From NCBI GenBank assembly GCA_017451695.1, contig JAFTNW010000009.1:1-64000 (forward strand): 64,000 nt of DNA. The letters run 5' to 3'. Below the pieces are notes generated by a model. That model ran no database searches and was not told the DNA's origin. It saw nothing but the letters and a program-made list of their open reading frames with translations. Numbering within the stretch: the first letter of the stretch is position 1; every line of letters starts with the position of its first letter. The translations under genes and the position numbers were made by a program. Shown here one piece after another: positions 51,240 to 59,625 of the stretch. The stretch comes from Bacteroidaceae bacterium. GTDB lineage: Bacteria; Bacteroidota; Bacteroidia; Bacteroidales; Bacteroidaceae.

Positions 51240-52370
51240 TTATAGTCGGCGTGTAACCTGTTCCAACATGTTTTTCTTCCACACTGCATAGTCATCGGCC
51301 AGAATGTGCTTGCGTGCTTCCTGTGTGAGCCATACATAAAATGCAAGGTTGTGCAACGATGCTATTTGCAGTGCCAGATACTCTTGCGCCACAAAAAGGT
51401 GGCGCAGATAGGCACGGCTGTATTGTTTATCGACATACGATTCTCCATCCTCTTCTATGGGGTTGAAATCGTATTTCCATTTCTCGTTGCGCATATTCAT
51501 AATGCCGTTTTTGGTAAACAGCATGGCGTTTCGGCCATTTCGTGTGGGCATAACACAGTCGAACATATCCACACCGCGCTCTATTCCTTCTAAGATGTTG
51601 GCCGGTGTTCCCACACCCATCAAATAGCGTGGTTTGTCGGTGGGCAGAATCTCGTTCACCACCTCAATCATCTCGTACATCTTCTCGGCAGGCTCGCCCA
51701 CGGCAAGGCCGCCAATGGCATTTCCTGCGCAGTTTTTCGATGCTATATACTCTGCCGAAATGCGGCGCAAATCGGGATATACACACCCCTGCACAATGGG
51801 GAACAGCTGCTGTTCGTATCCATACTTGGGCTCTGTCTCGGCAAGCCTTGCAATGCAGCGGTCGAGCCAGCGGTGCGTGCGCTCCATCGATTTCTTTGCA
51901 TAATTATAGTCGGCTGTGCCGGGCGTGCATTCGTCAAAAGCCATTATAATATCGGCGCCGATGCTGCGCTCGATATCCATCACCCGCTCGGGCGAGAAAA
52001 AATGTTTAGAGCCGTCGATGTGTGAACGGAATTCAACACCATCCTCGTTCATCTTGCGGATATCTTTCAATGAGAATACTTGAAAACCGCCGCTGTCTGT
52101 GAGAATTGGGCGTTCCCAGCTGTTGAATTTATGCAGGCCGCCGGCTTTTTCAAGAACATCGAGCCCGGGGCGCAGATACAGATGGTACGTGTTTCCCAGG
52201 ATTATCTGTGCTTTTACATCGGTAACAAGGTCGGGTATCTGCACCGCCTTGACAGAACCCACCGTGCCCACAGGCATGAATATGGGGGTTTCTATCTTGC
52301 CATGTGCGGTGATGAGCTCTCCCGCGCGAGCCTTGCTGCCGCTGTCTGTATGTAATAATTTGAATTCCAC
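51240..52370 (-). CDS. tgt: Queuine tRNA-ribosyltransferase
   Basis: Exchanges guanine-34 of some tRNAs for the queuosine precursor. The 376-residue TIM-barrel enzyme has GNTYHLYLRPGLD, ILTDSGGFQVFSL (catalytic Asp), the base-recognition Asp in MAFDECTPGTADY, IVQGCVYPDLR and GGLAVGEPAEKMYE. The zinc-binding C-x-C-x2-C is absent: where it should be, the sequence is EEDGESYVDKQYSRAYLRHLF, although the His (SLHNLAFY) remains. It neighbours the lptF/G-like gene (17-base gap), as is usual in Bacteroidales. lon ends 4 bases upstream. Confidence 0.95.
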   Translation of the reverse strand: MEFKLLHTDSGSKARAGELITAHGKIETPIFMPVGTVGSVKAVQIPDLVTDVKAQIILGNTYHLYLRPGLDVLEKAGGLHKFNSWERPILTDSGGFQVFSLKDIRKMNEDGVEFRSHIDGSKHFFSPERVMDIERSIGADIIMAFDECTPGTADYNYAKKSMERTHRWLDRCIARLAETEPKYGYEQQLFPIVQGCVYPDLRRISAEYIASKNCAGNAIGGLAVGEPAEKMYEMIEVVNEILPTDKPRYLMGVGTPANILEGIERGVDMFDCVMPTRNGRNAMLFTKNGIMNMRNEKWKYDFNPIEEDGESYVDKQYSRAYLRHLFVAQEYLALQIASLHNLAFYVWLTQEARKHILADDYAVWKKNMLEQVTRRL

Positions 52371-52374
52371 TTGA

Positions 52375-54909
52375 TTATACTAAATTAATGGGGTTGTTTA
52401 CCTTTTCTTCCAACAATGCAATGTTCAACACCTCTTTAACATCCTCTACATAGTGGAATGTGAGTCCCTTGATATACATTTCGGGTATGGCGTTTATATT
52501 ACGCTCGTTCTCCTTGCACAAGATAATCTCTTTTATACCCGCACGCTTGGCTGCAAGAATCTTCTCTTTAATACCGCCTACGGGGAGCACCTTGCCGCGC
52601 AGTGTAATCTCGCCTGTCATGGCAAGGTTGGGTTTTACTTTGCGCTGTGTAAGTGCCGATGCAAGTGCTGTTGCCATTGTTATGCCGGCCGAGGGACCGT
52701 CTTTGGGAATGGCGCCCTCGGGCACATGCAGGTGTATATGCCATTTGTCGAAAATATCGTATGGTATATCAAGCTCGGCAGAGTGGGCCTTTATGTATTC
52801 GAGCGCAAGCATTGCCGACTCCTTCATTACATCGCCAAGGTTTCCTGTAAGGGTTATTTTGTCGCCCTTGCCACGGCTGAGGCTTGTCTCCACGAAGAGG
52901 ATTTCGCCTCCCACGGCTGTCCAAGCAAGCCCCACAACAACACCTGCATAGCTGTTTCCCTGGTAGATGTCGCGTGTGAATTCTTTGGGGCCGAGCAACT
53001 CCTGCAAATTGCTTGGTTTGACGGTTGTTATCTCAAATTCTCCGCTGCTTGCTTTTTGGCATGCCAAGCGACGGAATATTTTACCGATTTTCTTTTCCAG
53101 TGCGCGCACACCAGACTCGCGTGTGTAGTCCTCGATTATGCGTTCAATGGCCGCTTTGTTTATGGTAACCTTCTCTTTGCCCACGCCATTTGCCTCTTTT
53201 TCTTTTGGTACAAGGTGGCGCTTGGCAATCTCTATTTTCTCCTCTGTAAGATAACCGCTCACCTCGATAAGTTCCATACGGTCGAGTAGTGGCCCGGGAA
53301 TGTTGCTCAGGTTGTTGGCTGTGGCTATGAACATTACGTTCGAGAGGTCGTAGTCGGTGTCGAGGAAATTGTCGTGGAACGTATTGTTTTGCTCGGGGTC
53401 GAGTACCTCCAAAAGTGCCGACGAGGGGTCGCCATGGTTGGAAATCTGCCCCACTTTGTCAATCTCGTCGAGAATGAACACCGGGTTGTCGCTACCTGCT
53501 TTCACAAGTCCTTTGAGTATGCGGCCCGGCATTGCGCCGATGTAGGTTTTTCTGTGTCCGCGTATCTCCGACTCGTCGTGTACGCCACCAAGTGACATAC
53601 GCACATATTTGCGTTCAAGTGCCTCGGCAATGGATTTGCCAAGAGAGGTTTTTCCCACTCCCGGAGGGCCGTAAAGGCATATAATGGGCGATTTCAAATC
53701 TCCGCGCATTTTTATCACAGCAAGGTGCTCCAAGATTCTCTCCTTAACCTTGTCGAGCCCATAGTGGTCTCTATCGAGTACTTTGCGTGCTCGTGTCATG
53801 TCAAGATTGTCGGTGGTGCATGAGCCCCACGGCAGGCTGACAAAAAGTTGTAGATAGTTCAGCTGCACATGATAGTCGGGTGTCTGTGGGTTTATTCTTT
53901 CGAGCTTTGCAAGCTCCTTTTCAAAGAATTCGCCTGTCTCTTTGTCCCACTTTTTTCCGGCTGCCTTTGTGCGCAACGACAGTGTGTCCTGGTCTTGAAC
54001 GCTGCCGCCAAGCTCCTCCTGTATCACTTTCATCTGCTGTTGCAGGAAATACTCTTTCTGCTGTTGCTCAAGCTCTTTGTTTGTGCGGTTTGCTATCTTG
54101 TTGTGTAGCTTTATGTATTCAAGTTCTCTGTTTAATATTTTGAGCAAGGCGTATGCTCTCTCCATGTAGTTTTTCCCTACGAGCAACGAATATTTCTCGG
54201 GCACATCAATCTTTAGATTCGATGCTATGAAATTAAGCAGAATCATGGGGTTGGTGATATTGCTTAATGCGTAATCGAAATTAGGCGGATTGGGTACTTT
54301 GTATTTGCTGCCTAATACTTTGGATGCTTTGGCACGACACTCGTTGAGCAGTACCTCGAACTCTTGCTCGTCGGTAGGCGGCTCCTCCAACATGTCTTTT
54401 ACAGCACCCCTCAAATAGGGCTTGCTCTGCGTGATGAATTCAAGTTCCACCCTTTGCAATCCTTGCAGTATGGCGGCAGTGGTCTTGTCGGGCATCTTTA
54501 TTATGCGTTCCACTTTTGCCAATGCACCAACGTGGTATAGGTCGCAGTACATAGGAGCTTCGGTCTCAGGGTCTTTTTGGCAAAATACTCCTACGAGAGT
54601 GTTGTTCTTGTATGCATCCTTCAAAAGTTTCATTGTAGATTCTCTCCCTACGGTTACAGGTAGTACCGATGTGGGGTAGAGAATCATATTGCGCAATGTG
54701 AGAATGGGCAGTTCTTCCTTAATCTTGCTGTAAAACATATCTGCATTGACAGAGCCGTCGGGTGCTGCTATCATGGGAAACACACCCTCCTCAATCTCCT
54801 CCTCGTCCATAGCGTCAAATTCATCGTTCGCCTCTTTCATAAGCGCGTCGAACAGGTCTTTATCCTCTTCAACGCCTTCAATCTCCTCAAAATCTTTAAT
54901 ATCTTTCAT
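52375..54909 (-). CDS. lon: Lon ATP-dependent protease
   Basis: Degrades misfolded and regulatory proteins in the cytosol. I start at 54909 (MKDIKDFEEIEGVEEDKD, an acidic beginning typical for this clade) rather than the upstream 54951. The 844-residue protein has an N-terminal substrate-binding domain (LPILTLRNMILYPTSVLPVTVGRESTM), AAA+ domain with Walker A GPPGVGKT and Walker B FILDEIDK, and the protease domain with catalytic Ser in PKDGPSAGITMATA and Lys in GGIKEKILAAKRAGI. Its stop is 4 bases before tgt, so lon may be co-transcribed with tgt. Confidence 0.97.
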   Translation of the reverse strand: MKDIKDFEEIEGVEEDKDLFDALMKEANDEFDAMDEEEIEEGVFPMIAAPDGSVNADMFYSKIKEELPILTLRNMILYPTSVLPVTVGRESTMKLLKDAYKNNTLVGVFCQKDPETEAPMYCDLYHVGALAKVERIIKMPDKTTAAILQGLQRVELEFITQSKPYLRGAVKDMLEEPPTDEQEFEVLLNECRAKASKVLGSKYKVPNPPNFDYALSNITNPMILLNFIASNLKIDVPEKYSLLVGKNYMERAYALLKILNRELEYIKLHNKIANRTNKELEQQQKEYFLQQQMKVIQEELGGSVQDQDTLSLRTKAAGKKWDKETGEFFEKELAKLERINPQTPDYHVQLNYLQLFVSLPWGSCTTDNLDMTRARKVLDRDHYGLDKVKERILEHLAVIKMRGDLKSPIICLYGPPGVGKTSLGKSIAEALERKYVRMSLGGVHDESEIRGHRKTYIGAMPGRILKGLVKAGSDNPVFILDEIDKVGQISNHGDPSSALLEVLDPEQNNTFHDNFLDTDYDLSNVMFIATANNLSNIPGPLLDRMELIEVSGYLTEEKIEIAKRHLVPKEKEANGVGKEKVTINKAAIERIIEDYTRESGVRALEKKIGKIFRRLACQKASSGEFEITTVKPSNLQELLGPKEFTRDIYQGNSYAGVVVGLAWTAVGGEILFVETSLSRGKGDKITLTGNLGDVMKESAMLALEYIKAHSAELDIPYDIFDKWHIHLHVPEGAIPKDGPSAGITMATALASALTQRKVKPNLAMTGEITLRGKVLPVGGIKEKILAAKRAGIKEIILCKENERNINAIPEMYIKGLTFHYVEDVKEVLNIALLEEKVNNPINLV

Positions 54910-55186
54910 TTTCGTAAAAATTCTTTTTGTGCAGGCCCTTGTATAAATCAATTGTTGATTAAAAGGCTTTTTATAGAAACAAATATCCTACTGAATTAAC
55001 TGCGAAGATACTGCTAATTGCCGATTTTTGGAAATATTTTTAATTTATTTATCTAATTATTTATATAAACGCGCGTTATCACCAAATTTATAGTGCCGGA
55101 GAATGATAAATAAATATTAATTTTACAAATAGTTCCATTTTCTTTTATTCCCGATTTGTTGTATCTTCGCGCAAAATTAAAAACAG
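54910..55186. other. Divergent promoter region of lon and the lipid kinase
   Basis: AT-rich and without a gene. TATCTTCG at 55162-55169 is a possible -7 element for the plus-strand gene; no good -33 partner is visible. Confidence 0.45.
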
Positions 55187-56293
55187 GTGAGCGAAAAGAA
55201 AAAAATACTGTTTCTCATAAACCCAAAATCGGGGACAGGTGGCAAACGCTCCGTTCCGCGGTTGGTACGTTCCCTTATCGATAAACATAAATATGATGTT
55301 TTGATAAAGGAGACACGGTATGTTGCGCATGCATGCGAACTTGCCAAGGCTGCTGTTGCCGATGGGGTGGACGTGGTGGTTGCTGTCGGTGGCGATGGCA
55401 CCGTTAATGAGGTGGCGCGTTCGCTCACCGGCTCCTCTGCTGCTCTTGGAATAATTCCATGCGGTTCGGGGAATGGTCTTGCTCGTCATCTTGGTATTCC
55501 CCTTGATGTTAAAAAAGCAATAGAATTTCTTAATACGGCTCAGCCTGTTTCCGTTGATTATGGAAAAATAAACGATACTCCCTTTTTCTGTACCTGCGGC
55601 ATTGGTTTCGATGCGCTTGTAAGCAGCAGCTTTGCACGCGGAAATCGCCGAGGATTGTGGGGTTACATGAATCGCACCCTTAACGATTGGCTTAGCTATG
55701 AGCCCGAGGTGTATGAAATAGAGAGCGAGTCGTTCAAAAAAGATTATAAAGCTTTCCTTATTGCCTGCGGAAATGCTGCGCAGTATGGTAATAATGCATA
55801 TATAAGCCCCAATGCTTCTATGTGCGATGGTCTTTTGAGTGTAACAATTCTGGAACCTTTTCCGGCTGTTGATGTGCCGCTGATTTTAAGCCAGCTGTTT
55901 GGGCGCACGCTCATGCGCAACGGACACATAAAAACCCTTGAAGCCAAGTGGCTTAAAATACGCCGAAAGGCTGCCGGCCCTGTGCATTTCGATGGTGAAC
56001 CGGCACAAATGGATGCCGAAATTTTTATTGAAATAGTCCCCCATGGGCTGAATGTGATGGCTGCACCCGAATGGGATGGCCGTTCGGCGGTGGTGCCTTT
56101 GTATAAGCAGTTGGCAGAGCTTGTGAGCGTGTCGGTGCCCGATATTGAGATTGATTTCCCCAAAATGGATTCCATCTTCCCCAAGGTGGATGTCTCCTTT
56201 CCAAAAGTAAATGAGTTTGTAAAGAAATTGCCCCCGTTCCCATCCATTCCTCCTTTTGTAAAAAGCGGCAAGAAGGGTGGTAAAGAAGAGTGA
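55187..56293 (+). CDS. Diacylglycerol kinase-family lipid kinase (YegS/DgkB-like)
   Basis: Phosphorylates diacylglycerol or a related lipid at the membrane. It starts at GTG 55187 (SEKKKILFLINPKSGTGGK). The catalytic domain has VVAVGGDGTVNEVARSL and GIIPCGSGNGLARHL, the nucleotide-binding motifs of the family. The 368-residue product is longer than usual: from about residue 319 a tail contains FPK at 324, 331 and 338 (exact seven-residue period), then PPFPSIPPF and a Lys/Gly end. The heptad tail may be an amphipathic membrane-binding helix. Lipid specificity is not evident. Confidence 0.85.
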   Translation: MSEKKKILFLINPKSGTGGKRSVPRLVRSLIDKHKYDVLIKETRYVAHACELAKAAVADGVDVVVAVGGDGTVNEVARSLTGSSAALGIIPCGSGNGLARHLGIPLDVKKAIEFLNTAQPVSVDYGKINDTPFFCTCGIGFDALVSSSFARGNRRGLWGYMNRTLNDWLSYEPEVYEIESESFKKDYKAFLIACGNAAQYGNNAYISPNASMCDGLLSVTILEPFPAVDVPLILSQLFGRTLMRNGHIKTLEAKWLKIRRKAAGPVHFDGEPAQMDAEIFIEIVPHGLNVMAAPEWDGRSAVVPLYKQLAELVSVSVPDIEIDFPKMDSIFPKVDVSFPKVNEFVKKLPPFPSIPPFVKSGKKGGKEE

Positions 56294-56353
56294 TTTTTTA
56301 AGAATAATATTTACAAATGTCGTGCGGTGCTTTTTCGCGCTTCTTTTGCACGT

Positions 56354-57064
56354 TTATTCGATTTTCAAGTAAAAATCTCGTAGCAAGTCGCATGCCTCCT
56401 CGCTGTAAATTCCCGGGCACTCTTCCAGCACAAGATGTTCTGTTGCGGGTGTGCCGCAAATTGCTTGTCGTAACTCTATAAGCACTCGCTTAGGCGCTTT
56501 TTTCGGTGTCGTTTTTATGTATGTTGTTCTGTGCAGTGTGAATCCTTTGAATAGTGCCTCTTCAAGCCATTCGCTCATTGTGTCAGTTGGTAAAACGAGT
56601 GAAATACAGCCGTTGGGGAGCAATAGCTCCTTTGCTTTTGAAAAGAATATTTTTGGGGTCAGGCTGTCGTTGTGTCGGGCAAGCGTGCGTTGTTCGTTGT
56701 CGCATTTCAGGCTGTTTGTAAAATAGGGCGGGTTGCTCACTATGCAATCAAAAGGCAGTGTGGGGTGGTACTTTTGTAAATCGGTATTAATGATTTTTAT
56801 TCTGTTGCCCCATGGAGAATTTTTTACATTTTCTGCTGCTTTTTCTGCAGCGGTGCGGTCTATCTCCACGCCAACTATCTCTGCATTGCAACGTTGCGCC
56901 GCCATTATCGAAATCAAACCTGTTCCGGCACCGATGTCCAAAATTCTGTGGCATCCTTCGCAACAGAACCAGGCACCCAGCAGGCAACCGTCGGTGCCCA
57001 CCTTCATGGCGCACCCATCCTGTTCTATTGTGAATTTTTTGAATTTGAAATAATTGTTGGACAT
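56354..57064 (-). CDS. tRNA1(Val) (adenine37-N6)-methyltransferase (TrmN6/YfiC-like)
   Basis: Methylates A37 of tRNA-Val in studied relatives. The 236-residue protein has FKFKKFTIEQDGCAMKVGTDGCLLGAW at the N-terminus, motif I ILDIGAGTGLISIMAAQ and the N6-adenine motif NPPYF, the signature of the family. The gene is minus-strand and lies 70 bases downstream of tRNA-Thr, which is on the same strand. Confidence 0.9.
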   Translation of the reverse strand: MSNNYFKFKKFTIEQDGCAMKVGTDGCLLGAWFCCEGCHRILDIGAGTGLISIMAAQRCNAEIVGVEIDRTAAEKAAENVKNSPWGNRIKIINTDLQKYHPTLPFDCIVSNPPYFTNSLKCDNEQRTLARHNDSLTPKIFFSKAKELLLPNGCISLVLPTDTMSEWLEEALFKGFTLHRTTYIKTTPKKAPKRVLIELRQAICGTPATEHLVLEECPGIYSEEACDLLRDFYLKIE

Positions 57065-57135
57065 CTGTTTGCTGTGTAAATTTTATGAGGTTGCATCAAT
57101 CTTTTTCAATTGTTGATACAACCTCATTATTTTAG

Positions 57136-57208
<73 letters not shown>

Positions 57209-57257
57209 ATTGATTTCTTGTGTGCCATACGCAGCATGTTTTCGCGCACTTTGTACG

Positions 57258-57288
57258 CAAAGATAGTGCCAATGAATGAAACCACAAA
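57258..57288 (-). promoter_or_regulatory. Proximal promoter of tRNA-Thr
   Basis: On the minus strand TTTG (57285-57288), 19 bases, TATCTTTG (57258-57265), a full Bacteroidales promoter about 50 bases before the tRNA. Confidence 0.75.
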
Positions 57289-57342
57289 GTTGTTTAATGG
57301 TTTTGCAACGAATGCAACCTGTTTTCGCGTACAACTTGTACG

Positions 57343-57372
57343 CAAAGATAGTGATAAAATGAATTTGTCAAA
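57343..57372 (-). promoter_or_regulatory. Distal promoter of tRNA-Thr
   Basis: On the minus strand TTTG (57369-57372), 18 bases, TATCTTTG (57343-57350). The sequence around the -7 (TATCTTTGCGTACAA) is repeated from the proximal promoter, so this looks like a duplicated promoter. Confidence 0.65.
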
Positions 57373-57447
57373 AGAATATTTGCAAAAAAACAATAAAAAA
57401 TGTCGCACAAATGCCCTCAATCCTTTTTATTCTATAAAATATTTATA

Positions 57448-57455
57448 TATCTTTG
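57448..57455 (+). promoter_or_regulatory. -7 element for the small RNA
   Basis: TATCTTTG, the Bacteroidales -7 consensus, reading plus. The -33 region is AT-rich without a clear TTTG. A start near 57462 fits the terminator-bounded RNA candidate. Confidence 0.55.
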
Positions 57456-57461
57456 CAATCG

Positions 57462-57631
57462 TTTTAACAAACGCTTTGTATGAACACCATTAATTATGGA
57501 TATAGAGAACAGCAGTCTGTTACAGGCTCTATAAGTGAGCTCTGTAATACTCTCTGTCTTTCAGCAAAGCAGTGCGTAAATTTTTTATTATTTATTTTGT
57601 TGTAGTCGTTTCATTGAAACGGCTTTTTTTG
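57462..57631 (+). ncRNA. Small RNA candidate, possibly 6S-like
   Basis: About 170 nt between a -7 element and a Rho-independent terminator (gtcgtttc-att-gaaacggc, T7; 57605-57630), upstream of purF, with no gene of its own. The interior can fold as a rod: outer pairing gctttg / caaagc, and a hairpin gttacag-gctc / gagc-t-ctgtaat (57519-57549). A rod with internal bulges and this size suggests 6S RNA, but the identity is only a guess. A 12-codon ORF (57496-57534, MDIENSSLLQAL) is the alternative. Confidence 0.5.
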
Positions 57632-57714
57632 TACCTTTACCTACGAATGCAAAATAGATGACAAAAAGTTTTTGAAGACCGAATTTTGAGAACTACTATT
57701 TATTATTGAAAATT

Positions 57715-59601
57715 ATGGAACCTCTATTACACGAATGTGGTGTGGCAATGATTCGCCTGCGTAAACCGTTGAATTATTACAAGGAAAAGTACGGTACATG
57801 GGCGTATGGTATGAACAAGCTGTTTCTTCTTATGAACAAGCAGTATAACCGTGGACAACAAGGCGCAGGAATCGCTTGCGTGAAACTTAAAGCATCGCCC
57901 GGCGAGGATTATATGTCTCGCGAGCGTGCCGAGGGTTCGGGTGCAATTTCCGAGGTCTTTGCCGCGGCCAACAAAGATATAACTTCGGCTTCTCACCCCA
58001 AAGAAATGAAAGGTAACGCCGAGTATGCTTATCGTAATTTTGCATTTGCAGGCGAGTTGTATATGGGCCATTTGCGCTATTCGGCAACAGGAAAAACCGG
58101 AATGCAGTATGTTCATCCTTTTTTGAGACGCAATAATTGGCGTGCAAAGAACCTTGCCCTCTGTGGAAACTTCCACATAACCAACGTAGACGATGTGTTC
58201 CACGAACTTGTATCGCATGGCCAACATCCTCGTGTGCATGCCGACACATATATAATGCTTGAACTCATGGGGCATCGTCTCGACCGCGAGGTAGAGCGCA
58301 TCTTCAAAGAGTGCGAGCAGGAGGGCTTGCAAGGAATGGATATAACCAACAGCATCGAAGAACGTGTGGATATTGCGAATGTACTGCGTACATCAACCCC
58401 TATGCTCGATGGTGGTTATGTATTCTGCGGTATAACAGGCAGCGGCGAGATGTTTACAATGCGCGACCCCTGGGGCGTGCGCACAGCCTATTGGTATGCC
58501 AACGATGAGATTTTTGTGGTGGCAAGCGAGCGTGCAGCTTTGCAGACAGCGATGAACCTGAAAGCCGAGGATGTAATTGAGATGCAGCCCGGCGAGGCTA
58601 TCATAATGAACAAACGTGGTGAACTGCGTCGCGAGATTATCATTCCTCAAAAAGCATTCCTCCCATGCTCGTTCGAGCGCATCTATTTCAGCCGCGGTAA
58701 CGATGGCGATATTTACAAGGAGCGCAAAATGCTTGGCTCAAACCTAAAAGAGCAGATTCTAAAATCCATTAATTACGACCTTGACAATACCGTATTCTCG
58801 TTCATTCCCAACACTGCAGAGATGGCATTCTATGGCATGGTAGAGGGTATGGAGGAGTTCCTCAACGAGTGGAAAGTTAAAGAACTTACCTCGGGCAAGG
58901 CTTTGAGCGAAGAAGATATAATGAATGTGGTATCAAAGAAAGTGCGCCAAGAGAAAGTGGCCAATAAGGACATAAAAATGCGCACCTTTATCTCCACAGG
59001 CGATAAACGCAACGACCTTGCAGCCCATGTGTATGATATCACATACGGCACCATAAAACCCAAAGTTGACAATCTTGTGGTAATTGATGACAGTATAGTT
59101 CGCGGTACCACACTTAAACAAAGTATATTGAATATTTTGGATAGATTGGAGCCAAAGAAAATAATTGTAGTATCTTCGTCTCCGCAGATACGCTATCCCG
59201 ACTATTACGGAATAGATATGGAGAAATTCGACCACTTTGTAGCATTCAAGGCTGCCCTCGATCTACTCTATGAGCGTGGCAAAAGGTCGCTTATTGACCG
59301 CACATACAAGGCTTGTCTCGACGAGCTAAAGAAACCCGATGCAGAGCAGGTGAATTGCACCCGTGCAATATACAAGCCCTTTACACCCGATGAAATCTCT
59401 GTTAAAATAGGCGAGTTGCTCAAGCCGGTTGATTTGAAGGCCGACCTCGAACTTGTGTTCCAAAGTCTTGAAGGCCTGCATGCTGCCTGCCCCAACCATT
59501 TGGGCGATTGGTATTTCAGTGGAATCTATCCCACACCAGGTGGTAACAGGCTTGTAAACGAAGCCTTCGTAGAGTACTACGAAACATATTTGTATAAATA
59601 G
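57715..59601 (+). CDS. Amidophosphoribosyltransferase-type enzyme (long Bacteroidales PurF form)
   Basis: Class II glutamine amidotransferase fused to a phosphoribosyltransferase, which would form phosphoribosylamine in purine synthesis. I start at ATG 57715, which places the nucleophile Cys at residue 8 (MEPLLHECGVAMIRL), to be freed by processing. GQQGAGIACVKL and the NVDDVFHEL region belong to the glutaminase; VDNLVVIDDSIVRGTTLKQSI is the PRPP-binding loop of the transferase half. At 628 residues it is longer than E. coli PurF (505), with extra sequence between the halves. carB follows after 24 bases. Confidence 0.88.
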   Translation: MEPLLHECGVAMIRLRKPLNYYKEKYGTWAYGMNKLFLLMNKQYNRGQQGAGIACVKLKASPGEDYMSRERAEGSGAISEVFAAANKDITSASHPKEMKGNAEYAYRNFAFAGELYMGHLRYSATGKTGMQYVHPFLRRNNWRAKNLALCGNFHITNVDDVFHELVSHGQHPRVHADTYIMLELMGHRLDREVERIFKECEQEGLQGMDITNSIEERVDIANVLRTSTPMLDGGYVFCGITGSGEMFTMRDPWGVRTAYWYANDEIFVVASERAALQTAMNLKAEDVIEMQPGEAIIMNKRGELRREIIIPQKAFLPCSFERIYFSRGNDGDIYKERKMLGSNLKEQILKSINYDLDNTVFSFIPNTAEMAFYGMVEGMEEFLNEWKVKELTSGKALSEEDIMNVVSKKVRQEKVANKDIKMRTFISTGDKRNDLAAHVYDITYGTIKPKVDNLVVIDDSIVRGTTLKQSILNILDRLEPKKIIVVSSSPQIRYPDYYGIDMEKFDHFVAFKAALDLLYERGKRSLIDRTYKACLDELKKPDAEQVNCTRAIYKPFTPDEISVKIGELLKPVDLKADLELVFQSLEGLHAACPNHLGDWYFSGIYPTPGGNRLVNEAFVEYYETYLYK

Positions 59602-59625
59602 GAATAATAATTACTATAAAAGGAT

